Origin: an uncultured Halanaerobiales bacterium
Lineage (GTDB): Bacteria > Bacillota > Halanaerobiia > Halanaerobiales > M55B127
DNA length: 49,188 nt
NCBI GenBank assembly: GCA_913055675.1
Contig: CAJXKY010000015.1
Span: forward strand, 1 to 49,188
Reading direction: 5' to 3'
The notes beneath the pieces are model-generated. The model saw only the letters and a program-made list of their open reading frames with translations. It was not told where the DNA came from and ran no database searches. Shown here one piece after another: positions 34,200 through 42,637 of this stretch (its first letter is position 1; every line of letters starts with the position of its first letter). Made by a program: the position numbers and the translations under genes.

Positions 34200-34880
34200 A
34201 TGAATGGTAAATATATAAAAATAAGGATGGGTGCTTCAAATGCTTATTTAATAAAAGGTAAAAAAGGATATCTCTTAATTGATGCAGGTGTTAAGGGAAA
34301 AATAAATAAGTTAAAAAATAAAATGGCTGAATATGATATTAGGTTTGATGATATCAAATTAATAGTAGTAACCCATGTTCATTATGACCATGTAGGCTGT
34401 CTGAAGGAAATCAAAGAAAAGTCTCAAGCACCAGTGCTTGTTCATCAAAAAGAGGCTGGTCTTCTTAAAAACGGAGAAAGCTATTTTCCGGCTGGAAATA
34501 ATTTGTTAGGAAAGCTGATTGCAAATACAGCTGGTAAAGCAATGAGTGAACAAAATAGTTTTGACCCAGTCCAACCTAATATTGAGATGAATGATTACTA
34601 TAATTTAAAAAGTTTTGGTTTTGAGGGAGAAATTATACATACTCCTGGCCATTCTGCGGGTTCAATAACTATTATTATTGATAATCGCCATTGTTTTGTG
34701 GGAGATACTATGTTTAGCTTTATTCCCTTTACAGTAAATCCTCCTTTTGCAGATGATTCAGTAAAATTAATTAAAAGTTGGGAGAAAATAGCCTCAACGG
34801 ACTGTCAGTATTTTTATCCGGGTCATGGCTATCTTTTTAACAGAAATAAGTTTATTAATACTTTAAAAAGAAAGCGATAA
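34200..34880 (+). CDS. Metallo-beta-lactamase-fold hydrolase
   Basis: A 226-residue MBL-fold protein. The dinuclear metal motif is His59-x-His61-x-Asp63-His64 (THVHYDHVG), with later ligands in TPGHSAGSI, the bridging Asp in VGDTMF and the final His in YPGHG. Two extra helices around 105-125 form a substrate loop. It may be a glyoxalase II-like thioesterase or a lactonase; substrate not assigned. Confidence 0.86.
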   Translation: MNGKYIKIRMGASNAYLIKGKKGYLLIDAGVKGKINKLKNKMAEYDIRFDDIKLIVVTHVHYDHVGCLKEIKEKSQAPVLVHQKEAGLLKNGESYFPAGNNLLGKLIANTAGKAMSEQNSFDPVQPNIEMNDYYNLKSFGFEGEIIHTPGHSAGSITIIIDNRHCFVGDTMFSFIPFTVNPPFADDSVKLIKSWEKIASTDCQYFYPGHGYLFNRNKFINTLKRKR

Positions 34881-34903
34881 TAATCGATAAGGATATGTAT
34901 TAT

Positions 34904-35458
34904 TTGAAAACGTATGTATTGATCTATGAGATTTTTGTCCAATTTGAAGTAGTTTTAACAAATTATTTTATGAAAACCAAGTGAGAGATAGTAACAGTAG
35001 GAGTAGAAGACAAAGAAGTGATTTCTTGGGAAGGTTTTAAAACTGTTCCCCATCTTACACTTGAGGAAGTAGAGACTGATGATGTTGACTTATTTGTTGT
35101 TCCAGGAGGTCAACCGGATCAATTATATGGTACAGATAAGTTAACTGAACTTTTAAATAAATTATATCAGAAAAATAAAGTATTAGCTGCAATTTGTGCA
35201 GCTCCGGTTCATTTTGCGAAGACAGGGATATTGAATAAACATAATTATACTACTACCCTACCCTTAATGAATTTAACAGCTTTTAATAAACAAAATTTTT
35301 TAGATCGAAATGTTGTAGTAGATGAAAATATAATTGCAGCAAAGGCAGCCGGATATGTTGATTTTGCATTAGAAGTAGGTAAAAAAATGAATATATTTAA
35401 AGATCAGGCTGATTATCAAGAAACTGTTAACTTTTTTAAATACTATAATAACCAATAG
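34904..35458 (+). pseudogene. DJ-1/PfpI-family gene interrupted by an in-frame TGA
   Basis: Read from TTG at 34904 (AAGG at 34889-34892), the frame gives 26 codons of a normal DJ-1 N-terminus (VLIYEIFVQFEVVL, with the family Glu). TGA at 34982-34984 follows, and the same frame continues for 157 codons with DVDLFVVPGG, the nucleophile elbow AAICAAP and the family end. The total of 184 codons is normal for the family, and the stop replaces a residue in a KxK-G-E-type turn, so one base change (GGA to TGA) explains it. An in-frame ATG at 35018 gives only a truncated 146-residue product. Either a nonsense mutation or an assembly error. Confidence 0.8.
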
Positions 35459-35501
35459 TTTTTAGGGTAGTGTAAAACGTTCTATGCGGGGGGGATTTTT
35501 T

Positions 35502-36374
35502 ATGAAATTAGAAAATACAGGGCTTGTTTTAGAAGGTGGTGGTATGAGAGGAGCATATACAGCTGGAGTACTAGATTTTTTAATGCGTAAAAATATTAGA
35601 TTTCCCTATGTGATTGGTGTTTCGGCCGGAGCTAATAATGGGGCAAATTATGTTGCTGATCAAAGAGAAAGAAATAAAAAGGTTTTTGTTGATATGGTTA
35701 ATGATGAAAGATATCTTGGTTTAAAAAACTTAATAAAAGACGGTAATTACTTCGGAATGGATTTTCTTTTTAAAAAATTACCGAATGAGATTGTACCTTT
35801 TGATTATGAAACTTTTAGCAGTTCACCTATTACATTTAAAGTGGTTGTTACGAATTGTAAAACGGCTCAAACAGAATATTTCGATAAGGATAATTATGAT
35901 CCCAATTTTTTTGGGGAGTACATTTTGAGAGCTTCAAGCAGCATACCAGTACTGACAAAACCTGTAAAAATTAAGGGAGAGTATTATTTTGATGGTGGAA
36001 TAACTGATCCAATTCCCTTAAAAAAGGCAATTAAAGATGGTTATGAAAACAATGTTTTAATATTGACAAAACATAAAGGTTTTAGATTAAAATCCAAGAA
36101 ATCTAGAATAATTTTAAAACTGCTTTTAAGGGATTATCCTCAATTAACTGATACATTAAAGAATAGATATAAAATATATAATGAGTGTATAGAATGGATA
36201 GAAAAACTCGAAGAGGAAGGCGATATATTTATATTTCGTCCCCAGAGCAAACTTGAAATTGGAGGTCTTGAAAGTAATCCTGAAAACCTGAAAAAGATTT
36301 ATGAAAGAGGATATGAGGAAACTAAAAACAGTTTTACTGATTTCAAAAAATGGAATAAAAATATGGTTAAATAA
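35502..36374 (+). CDS. Patatin-like phospholipase family protein
   Basis: A 290-residue patatin-fold protein with oxyanion loop GGGMRG (12-17), nucleophile Ser41 in GVSAG and the catalytic Asp in YFDGGITDP, the Ser-Asp dyad. The sequence is close to the YjjU-like bacterial group, with no signal peptide or lipid anchor. It is probably a lipid or acyl-ester hydrolase in the cytoplasm. Start ATG 35502, with a run of G (35488-35494) as ribosome site. Confidence 0.88.
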   Translation: MKLENTGLVLEGGGMRGAYTAGVLDFLMRKNIRFPYVIGVSAGANNGANYVADQRERNKKVFVDMVNDERYLGLKNLIKDGNYFGMDFLFKKLPNEIVPFDYETFSSSPITFKVVVTNCKTAQTEYFDKDNYDPNFFGEYILRASSSIPVLTKPVKIKGEYYFDGGITDPIPLKKAIKDGYENNVLILTKHKGFRLKSKKSRIILKLLLRDYPQLTDTLKNRYKIYNECIEWIEKLEEEGDIFIFRPQSKLEIGGLESNPENLKKIYERGYEETKNSFTDFKKWNKNMVK

Positions 36375-36419
36375 GGGATTGTAATATATTGTAAAAGATA
36401 CTATAAGTTACTATATGGT

Positions 36420-36447
36420 TTGATTTTTACTTCAAATAGTGTATAAT
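36420..36447 (+). promoter_or_regulatory. Promoter of ychF
   Basis: TTGATT (36420-36425), a 16-bp spacer and TATAAT (36442-36447), about 50 bp before the ychF start codon. Confidence 0.75.
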
Positions 36448-36497
36448 AGCATTTGGTGTATTAAAAAAAGTATAACAAATAAGGAGTGCAACACTAG

Positions 36498-37592
36498 ATG
36501 CAAATAGGAATAGTAGGTTTACCAAATGTAGGAAAATCAACATTGTTTAATGCTTTAACAAGTGTACAAGTCGGAGCTGAAAATTATCCGTTTTGTACAA
36601 TAGATCCCAATTTGGGGATTGTAGAAGTACCTGATCAAAGGCTAGAAAAATTAAATGAAATTTATCAACCAAAAAAGAAAACTCATGCAACAATTGAGTT
36701 TGTTGATATAGCAGGGTTAGTTAAAGGAGCCAGTAAAGGTGAAGGTTTAGGAAACCAGTTTCTTTCACATATTAGGGAAGTAGATGCTATTGCACAGGTT
36801 GTAAGAACATTTACTGATGATGACATAACTCATGTAGAGGGAGAACTCAATCCGGTTAGAGATATAGAAATAATAAATACAGAATTAATATTTGCTGACC
36901 TGGAGTCTCTGGAAAGAAGGAAAGAAAAAGTAGAAAAGCAGGCTCGAAGTGGTGACAAAGAATATGTTGAGGAGTTAAAAGAACTTAATCGCTTAACAGA
37001 AAAATTAGGTGAAGGCATTAATATAAGAGAAATCGAAAAAAATAGTATAACCAAAAAGATTATTAAAGATTTAAAACTTTTATCTGCCAAGCCGATTATA
37101 TATGTCTGTAATGTAAATGAAGAAGATTTAATTTATGATAGAGAAAATAAATATGTTAGCGAATTGAAAACTTATGCCCATAATCAAGGTGCAAAAGTTA
37201 TAACTGTTAGTGCTAAAATAGAATCAGAGATAGCTGAACTTAATGAAAACGAGAAAAATGATTTCTTAGAAGAAATAGGAATTGACAATACTGGGCTTGA
37301 TAAGTTAATTAAGGCTAGTTATGAATTATTAGATCTAATTGTATTTTTAACTGCAGGAGAAAAAGAAGTAAGAGCTTGGCCAGTGAAAAAAGGTTCTTCT
37401 GCTCCTGAGGCAGCTGGTAAGATCCATACAGACTTGCAAAGGGGTTTCATAAGGGCAGAGATTGTTGATTACAATAATCTGCTTTCAGATGGCTCTATAA
37501 GCAATTCAAGAGATAATGGAAACCTTCGTTTAGAAGGTAAAAATTATATTATTAAAGATGGAGATGTGTGTACTTTTAGATTTAATGTATAG
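36498..37592 (+). CDS. ychF: YchF/OLA1 Obg-like ribosome-associated ATPase
   Basis: A 364-residue Obg-family protein. G1 is [10 protein letters not shown]3 is [20 protein letters not shown] and G4 is CNVNEED in place of NKxD, the change that makes YchF prefer ATP. A coiled coil (about 115-180) and the C-terminal TGS-like domain ([20 protein letters not shown], ending [21 protein letters not shown]) complete the family layout. It binds ribosomes and is linked to stress and redox responses in other bacteria. Monocistronic. Confidence 0.96.
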   Translation: MQIGIVGLPNVGKSTLFNALTSVQVGAENYPFCTIDPNLGIVEVPDQRLEKLNEIYQPKKKTHATIEFVDIAGLVKGASKGEGLGNQFLSHIREVDAIAQVVRTFTDDDITHVEGELNPVRDIEIINTELIFADLESLERRKEKVEKQARSGDKEYVEELKELNRLTEKLGEGINIREIEKNSITKKIIKDLKLLSAKPIIYVCNVNEEDLIYDRENKYVSELKTYAHNQGAKVITVSAKIESEIAELNENEKNDFLEEIGIDNTGLDKLIKASYELLDLIVFLTAGEKEVRAWPVKKGSSAPEAAGKIHTDLQRGFIRAEIVDYNNLLSDGSISNSRDNGNLRLEGKNYIIKDGDVCTFRFNV

Positions 37593-37670
37593 TTTTATCA
37601 ATATTGTTAAAAATTCAATTAATATAATTTAAGGTACGGTCAATAATTTATGAAGAGGAGTTGTTGAATC

Positions 37671-38123
37671 ATGTCTAAAAGTTTTAATTATGTTATTTTT
37701 GCCATTCTTGCTTTAGTATTATTAATAAGTTTTTTTCTTACTTACAATGGTGGAGATGATTTTGTCATTAATCAAAGTGAATATAGTGATGAAAATATTC
37801 TAGTAAATATTTATCAAGATGGAGAAAATGAAGAACTAAATTTACAGATAGCAAGTATTAATCCTGAAATGAAGGTTGAGGTATCTTTTGATTCTTCTGA
37901 GAGCAGCACTTTTGCACCAGGTTATTCTACTTTTAAAACAGATAATTTAAATTTTACTATTAAAACTTATAGACAGTGGTTAAAGATTATTTGGCTACCC
38001 TATCAAACGATAGAAATTGGTATAGATAGAGAAAATTTAAAAGATCTACCTGAAGATGGATTACTTAAGTTTAAAGCACAATTTGCTGATAAATTAATGG
38101 AATACTATACTAATAACCAGTAA
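37671..38123 (+). CDS. Small membrane-anchored extracytoplasmic protein of unknown function
   Basis: A 150-residue protein with one N-terminal TM segment (about 7-26, no clear cleavage site), then about 120 residues that alternate beta-strand patterns (ILVNIYQDG, LNLQIASIN, VEVSFDSSE, IWLPYQTIEIGI). No family recognised. It sits between ychF and the tmRNA gene with its own GAGGAG ribosome site. Confidence 0.6.
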   Translation: MSKSFNYVIFAILALVLLISFFLTYNGGDDFVINQSEYSDENILVNIYQDGENEELNLQIASINPEMKVEVSFDSSESSTFAPGYSTFKTDNLNFTIKTYRQWLKIIWLPYQTIEIGIDRENLKDLPEDGLLKFKAQFADKLMEYYTNNQ

Positions 38124-38232
38124 AGTATGTTATAATGTAATTAGAAAATATAGTATTTTTATGTAAAACAAACACATTGTTAACCCTTAATATAAGAGGG
38201 ATTAGAAAAAAATAATTAAATTGTTATATAGT

Positions 38233-38261
38233 TTGACAACGAAGATAATATGGTTTATAAT
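38233..38261 (+). promoter_or_regulatory. Consensus promoter of tmRNA
   Basis: TTGACA (38233-38238), 17-bp spacer, TATAAT (38256-38261). Both hexamers are perfect, and transcription should start about 24 nt before the mature 5' end. Confidence 0.93.
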
Positions 38262-38291
38262 ATAAAGTGCTGTAAAAAAGAAACCCTTTTC

Positions 38292-38648
38292 GGGGGTGTT
38301 CTGGTTTCGCCTGTATGGCGAATCCTTTAAGAGCGGTCCGAGGATATCCTTTCACTCGTAAAACACTGGATACTAAAATTATCTGCAAACAACGATAATA
38401 GTTACGCTTTAGCAGCCGCGTAGGTTGCTAACGCTTGGGCGTCTTTTGTCTGTGAAGGCGTGCAAGTGTCATAATTAGCAGGCTTACCATTTTCTAATGG
38501 TTGTAGGAAAATGGAACACTAACAATCTAGTTATATATGACCCTGTTTGTTGGGGCTTATGTAACGAAATTAAAAAACAAACTAAGATCGTAGTCGCTTA
38601 AAGGATGAGTCATATAGTACGTGGGTTCGATTCCCACCACCTCCACCA
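38292..38648 (+). ncRNA. ssrA: tmRNA (transfer-messenger RNA)
   Basis: A 357-nt tmRNA. The 5' end GGGGGTG pairs with CACCTCC before ACCA (one G-U), forming the alanine acceptor stem; the T-arm GTGGGTTCGATTCCCAC is intact and CCA is encoded. The open reading frame resumes at GCA 38385 and encodes the tag ANNDNSYALAAA, ending at TAG 38421-38423. It tags proteins from stalled ribosomes for proteolysis. The 5' domain has GGTTTCGCC in place of the usual GGTTTCGAC. Confidence 0.96.
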
Positions 38649-38672
38649 AAATTAAATTTATTTTTATAACAC

Positions 38673-38749
38673 ACGGGTATAGCTCAATTTGGTAGAGCAC
38701 AAGACTCCAAATCTTGGTGTTGGGGGTTCAAGTCCTCCTGCCCGTGCCA
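38673..38749 (+). tRNA. trnW: tRNA-Trp (CCA)
   Basis: A 77-nt cloverleaf: acceptor ACGGGTA/TGCCCGT, D arm GCTC..GAGC, anticodon stem CAAGA/TCTTG with loop CTCCAAA (anticodon CCA, 38707-38709) and T arm GGGGGTTCAAGTCCTCC. Discriminator G and encoded CCA end. It lies 24 bp after the tmRNA and is probably cotranscribed with it. Confidence 0.97.
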
Positions 38750-38777
38750 TTTTTATATCCTTGTCATAACAGTAATC

Positions 38778-38806
38778 AAGTCCCTTCAAAGTGAAGGGGC
38801 TTTTGT
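38778..38806 (+). terminator. Terminator of the tmRNA/tRNA-Trp transcript
   Basis: AAGTCCCTTCA (38778-38788), loop AAG, TGAAGGGGCTT (38792-38802), then TTTG. One G-T pair in the stem. Confidence 0.88.
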
Positions 38807-38823
38807 TAGTTATTATTGGTATC

Positions 38824-38841
38824 ACCGTTAGATTACCGTTA
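38824..38841. repeat. 11-bp-spaced ACCGTTA direct repeats, candidate integrase arm sites
   Basis: ACCGTTA occurs at 38824-38830 and again at 38835-38841, one helical turn apart, between the tRNA-Trp gene and the stop codon of the integrase. Direct repeats placed this way next to int are typical arm-type binding sites. Confidence 0.45.
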
Positions 38842-38864
38842 AAAAATCATGATAATTGGTAATA

Positions 38865-40016
38865 CTATATGTTAATATCATCACTCAGAGTGTCTGTGGC
38901 TTTTCTTTTCGTATTAAGATCAAAATGGGCATAAAAATCTACTGTTGTTGAATAAGAAGAATGACCAAGTAATGACATAAGGGTTTCCTTTCCAACATCT
39001 TTTTTAATACAAAGAGTAGCAAAGGTATGGCGTAATGTATGAATTCCATATTTTTGTGAAAAATTTGCTTTATCAAGGATTTCATTAAATTTGTCATTAA
39101 AATATCCAACTGCAAAATGTCCACCGTATTCTTTTGCAAAAACATAATCTACTGAATCATCATATTTTTCTTTTAGGATTTCCTTGATTTTGTCTTGCTC
39201 TTCTTTATGCTTTAAAAGGAGATTTACAGCTTTATCAGAAATAGTGATAAATCTTGTACTCGATTCACTTTTAGTTTTATTTTTAAGTATGGTCCCTTTA
39301 CCTATTACATAACTTAAAGTTTGGTCTATAACAATATATTTTTGTTGTAAATTAACCTTTTCCCAAGTTAGAGCAGATATTTCGCTTCTGCGTAAACCAG
39401 TTAATAAGTCTAAAGCAATAAATCTATACATCCAAGGCGAAATTTCTTTAGCTGCATTCAATAAATGTTCTACTTCGTCTTCTGAAAAATGATAAGCTTC
39501 ATTATGCTCAACTGTAGGAGGATGATATTTCAAAACAGGATTTTCAGCAATTAAATCATGATTTTTGGCATATTGCATAGCCATTTTTAATATGATATAA
39601 AGCTTTTTTAATGAATTACCCGATAACCCTCCTTCTTTAACATCCAACCTTCCATCATTTCTTTTGTACTCAAAATAATATTCTATGTCATCTTTATTTA
39701 GATTTGTTATTTTAATCTCACCAAGGTGAGGGATCAAATGTGATTCTACTTTAATTTTATACCCATCATATGTGTTTTCATGGATATTTTTTTTATGTTC
39801 TTCTAACCACTTTCTTAATATGTCAGCCATTTTTTTATTTTCAGAATCTATATAAACCCCTTTTTCATTTTTTGCTTTGACTTTTTTAGCCCATTTTTTT
39901 GCTTCTTTTTTACTATCAACTGTATTATATTTTCGTTTTCTTTTACCTGTATGATGATTTTTAACATAAACTGCAACTTTCCATCTGCCATTAGCCTTTT
40001 CTTTAATATAAGCCAA
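38865..40016 (-). CDS. int: Tyrosine-recombinase integrase
   Basis: A 383-residue phage/ICE-type integrase. It has an N-terminal AP2-like arm-binding domain (NGRWKVAVYV..TGKRKRK), a SAM-like core-binding domain (about 60-165) and a complete catalytic domain: Arg209 (TGLRRSE), His326-x2-Arg329 (HTLRHTF), His352 (LLGHSS) and Tyr362 (VDFYAHF). TTG at 40016 is preferred, since AGGTG sits 6 nt upstream; GTG at 40025 is the alternative. The gene points toward tRNA-Trp, as expected for an element inserted at that tRNA. No excisionase or replication gene accompanies it. Confidence 0.9.
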   Translation of the reverse strand: MAYIKEKANGRWKVAVYVKNHHTGKRKRKYNTVDSKKEAKKWAKKVKAKNEKGVYIDSENKKMADILRKWLEEHKKNIHENTYDGYKIKVESHLIPHLGEIKITNLNKDDIEYYFEYKRNDGRLDVKEGGLSGNSLKKLYIILKMAMQYAKNHDLIAENPVLKYHPPTVEHNEAYHFSEDEVEHLLNAAKEISPWMYRFIALDLLTGLRRSEISALTWEKVNLQQKYIVIDQTLSYVIGKGTILKNKTKSESSTRFITISDKAVNLLLKHKEEQDKIKEILKEKYDDSVDYVFAKEYGGHFAVGYFNDKFNEILDKANFSQKYGIHTLRHTFATLCIKKDVGKETLMSLLGHSSYSTTVDFYAHFDLNTKRKATDTLSDDINI

Positions 40017-40065
40017 TTTAAACACCTACCTCTTATAAAGTAATATTTATATTATAATTATTATA

Positions 40066-40094
40066 AATCCCTGCTTGCATAACAAGCAGGGATT
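40066..40094. terminator. Perfect 12-bp hairpin between integrase and IS
   Basis: AATCCCTGCTTG (40066-40077), loop of 5, CAAGCAGGGATT (40083-40094), followed on plus by ATTTATTT. It probably stops transcription entering from either side. Confidence 0.6.
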
Positions 40095-40146
40095 ATTTAT
40101 TTAGATAAATATTCTTAAATTTTCACTGAGGTTTTCTGAAATTATT

Positions 40147-41381
40147 AATTGCAAGGTTTAATGCACGGTTTTTATGTTTTGATCTTAGATAAGCCCAAAT
40201 TAGACTAGATAACCCCTCTAGCATGTTGAAATAACTCCCGTGATGTCATGAAGTCAAACATCTTTCTGGGATAAGTATTAATAAATTCCTGAATGTCTTT
40301 AACAAAATTTCTTGTTATTCCTTTAAAGCTCTCTCCTTTAGGAAGAAATCTTCTAATAAATCTATTTGCATTCTCATTACTACCACGCTGCCAACTGCTA
40401 TAGGCATCACAGTAATAAATTTCGGTCCTTTTTGTACTGCTTTTAGTAAATGATTCTTCTATACGTTCATAATCATAAAATTCTCTACCATTATCTGTGG
40501 TAATGCTCTTAAATGTCTCTCTAAACTTTACTACACCCATTCGCCTCTCTATCCTGTCTAAACCTTTTACTACCGAATCCTGGGTCTTATCTGGTATCTT
40601 TTCTATGATCTCTATTCTGGTTTTTCTTTCTGTTAATACCAGTAAATAGGGATCATTACATCCCTTTTTCCCTTCAACTAAGTCCATTTCAAAGTGGCCT
40701 ATTTCCGATCTATTATCTGCAGCCTTTGGACGATCTCTAATGGTTCTACCTTTTTTATGTTGTTTTGTTTTAGTACTTTCTTTTCTTTTGCTTTTATTAT
40801 TATCACGGTAATTACCATATACTAGATCTTCTCGCTCGAGCATCAATACTCCCATATCTATATAATTATATATCGTCTTATAGGATAAACTCATCTCAAA
40901 ACGTTCATCTTTTTTTATTAGTTCGGCTATCACTTCCGGTGAATACTTTTCATTAACTTTCTTTTCAATGAACTGAGCTATTTTATGGTTTTTATCAATC
41001 TTTAGATTAGGACCTTTGGCAGTGGCATTATTGTCATATTTCTTTTGAGCCCATTCCGGTTCATAATAGTCTTTTTTAGTGCCATCACCCCTATGAAGCT
41101 TCACTAAACCTTTCTTAACTTCCCGGCTTATTGTAGTCCGATGACTGCCCATTTCATCGGCTATTTCGGAATAGTTCATCTTCTGGACATTAAATAAATG
41201 GGCAATTACTGTCCTGTCTTCATAAGTTAGGTGTTTCCCATCGTTGTTTTCTGTGTTATAATTATTTTGACACATGTCGGTGCCTCCTTGTTTTGTTTGG
41301 GTAGTTACTAACATTATAAAGGAGGTTACCGGTATGTGTCATATTTTTTTGTCAAGGCACCGTGCATTTAATTATACAATT
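40147..41381 (-). mobile_element. IS30-family insertion sequence
   Basis: Imperfect terminal inverted repeats of about 23 bp (40147-40169 and 41359-41381) share ACCGTGCATT and the outer CAATT (18 of 23 identical by eye). They enclose one transposase on minus. The length of about 1,235 bp and the single DDE gene fit IS30. No clear 2-3 bp target duplication is visible (ATT left, CAG right), so ends may be off by a few bases or the copy may be rearranged. Confidence 0.7.
40205..41275 (-). CDS. IS30-family DDE transposase
   Basis: A 356-residue transposase. The N-terminal HTH pair is LTYEDRTVIAHLF..NYSEIADEMGSHRTTISREVKKG. The DDE catalytic domain has Asp198 (HFEMDLVEG), Asp261 (TTDNGREF) and Glu301 (RGSNENANRFIRRFLPKG). 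Nothing is missing, so it may be active. ATG at 41275 follows AAGGAGG (41283-41289) by 7 nt; a longer frame from 41314 lacks a ribosome site. Confidence 0.93.
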   Translation of the reverse strand: MCQNNYNTENNDGKHLTYEDRTVIAHLFNVQKMNYSEIADEMGSHRTTISREVKKGLVKLHRGDGTKKDYYEPEWAQKKYDNNATAKGPNLKIDKNHKIAQFIEKKVNEKYSPEVIAELIKKDERFEMSLSYKTIYNYIDMGVLMLEREDLVYGNYRDNNKSKRKESTKTKQHKKGRTIRDRPKAADNRSEIGHFEMDLVEGKKGCNDPYLLVLTERKTRIEIIEKIPDKTQDSVVKGLDRIERRMGVVKFRETFKSITTDNGREFYDYERIEESFTKSSTKRTEIYYCDAYSSWQRGSNENANRFIRRFLPKGESFKGITRNFVKDIQEFINTYPRKMFDFMTSRELFQHARGVI

Positions 41382-41405
41382 CAGCAAATATTTTTAAAAG
41401 AATTA

Positions 41406-41429
41406 ACCACACCCTTTGATAGGTGTGGT
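41406..41429 (-). terminator. Terminator of the dacF operon
   Basis: ACCACACC / GGTGTGGT with an 8-nt loop. On the minus strand it is followed by TTAATTCTTTT. It lies 30 bp after the dacF stop codon and just outside the IS. Confidence 0.68.
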
Positions 41430-41459
41430 ATTAAATATGATAAATCATATTTTGAAAGT

Positions 41460-42620
41460 TTATTCGCCTGTCATTCCTCCACCAATCCAATTAACAAAAT
41501 TTCTCCAAGCTAAGGCAATAAAATTAGCCTTATTAACCTTCTCAGTAGCAACTATATTAGTTTTGGTTATTACCTCATTATCTCTTATAGCTTTTGCTTC
41601 ACCTAATTTATCTCCTGGATTAATGGGATAATCATAATTACTATTTATTGTTATATCAGTACTAATAGTGTCCTCCATACCTCTCTTTACTACAACTGCA
41701 AGATCATTAGCAACCTCTCCAGTAGTATATTCTTTGGTACCTTTTTTCAAAGAAATATTTTGGATTGCCTCTCCTTTTTCTAAATAATTCTTTCTTGTAA
41801 ACCTGTTGAAACCATAGTCTAATAGTTGTGCTGTTAAATCTTCTCTAGCCTGTACACTTTTAGCTTTCATTACCACAGAAATCAATCTCATATCTCCTCT
41901 TTTGGCTGTAGCTGCCAAGGAAAATCCAGCTGCATCAGTGTGACCGGTTTTTATGCCATCAAGTCCAGGATAAGAATTCACAAGATGATTAGTATTAGTC
42001 AACATTGCTCTTCTATCTGATAATTCTATATAATCTAACCATATCGAAGCATCTTCTAATATAATAGGATATTCAACTAATTTTTTAGACATTATAGCTA
42101 CATCACGTGCAGTCGTATAATGATCAGATTCAGTTGGTAATCCTGTAGAATTAGAAAAATATGTGTTTTCTAAACCCAATTTATCAGCTCTTTCATTCAT
42201 TAGATTAACAAACCTATTATAAGAACCAGCTACAGTTTCTGCCAAAGCTACACATGCATCATTGGCAGAGGCTATTGTAACTGCTTTCAATAAATCACGC
42301 ACTTTAACTTTATTGCCTTTTGCTAAATATATTTGAGAACCACCCATTGATTCTGCTAATCTACTTATTGTTACCTGATCATCTAGTGATAAGTCACCAT
42401 TTCTAATTTCTTCCATAGCTATTAATAATGTCATGATTTTAGTTAGACTCGCCGGTGGTAGCTTTTCATCAGCATTCTGTTCGAACAATACCTGTCCTGT
42501 TTCAGCATCTATTAATATTGCTGACTGGGCATCAATCTTAAATTCCTGAGCTCCAGCCATTACAGTTATACCAAGTACAAATACTAAAATAAATATTATC
42601 GTAGTTATAAGCCTTTTCAA
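41460..42620 (-). CDS. dacF: D-alanyl-D-alanine carboxypeptidase (DacF/PBP5 type)
   Basis: A 386-residue penicillin-binding protein that trims the pentapeptide of peptidoglycan outside the membrane. The signal peptide is about 1-24 (VMAGAQ). The active site comprises Ser58-x2-Lys61 (SLTK), SAN in IASANDA and KTG in GIKTGHT. The C-terminal PBP5-like beta domain and an amphipathic end (about 360-386, AWRNFVNWIGGG) anchor it in the membrane. The start is TTG at 42620 with AGGAGG 7 nt away. In spore formers dacF-type genes act in cortex formation; sporulation here is not shown. Confidence 0.92.
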   Translation of the reverse strand: MKRLITTIIFILVFVLGITVMAGAQEFKIDAQSAILIDAETGQVLFEQNADEKLPPASLTKIMTLLIAMEEIRNGDLSLDDQVTISRLAESMGGSQIYLAKGNKVKVRDLLKAVTIASANDACVALAETVAGSYNRFVNLMNERADKLGLENTYFSNSTGLPTESDHYTTARDVAIMSKKLVEYPIILEDASIWLDYIELSDRRAMLTNTNHLVNSYPGLDGIKTGHTDAAGFSLAATAKRGDMRLISVVMKAKSVQAREDLTAQLLDYGFNRFTRKNYLEKGEAIQNISLKKGTKEYTTGEVANDLAVVVKRGMEDTISTDITINSNYDYPINPGDKLGEAKAIRDNEVITKTNIVATEKVNKANFIALAWRNFVNWIGGGMTGE

Positions 42621-42637
42621 TTTACTTCCTCCTATAG

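Noticed and set aside
34982..34984. TGA in the DJ-1 gene as a selenocysteine codon
   Set aside because: It replaces a turn residue, not the active-site Cys, which is present later (AAICAAP). No SECIS-like hairpin is evident just downstream.
22600..36497. Integron-type cassette array with attC sites
   Set aside because: Intergenic spacers are mostly 1-40 bp, unlike one another, and lack paired imperfect palindromes; several genes overlap.
41359..41370. TTA on both inner sides as the IS30 target duplication
   Set aside because: The similarity between the two ends continues outward to CAATT, so these bases are part of the inverted repeats.
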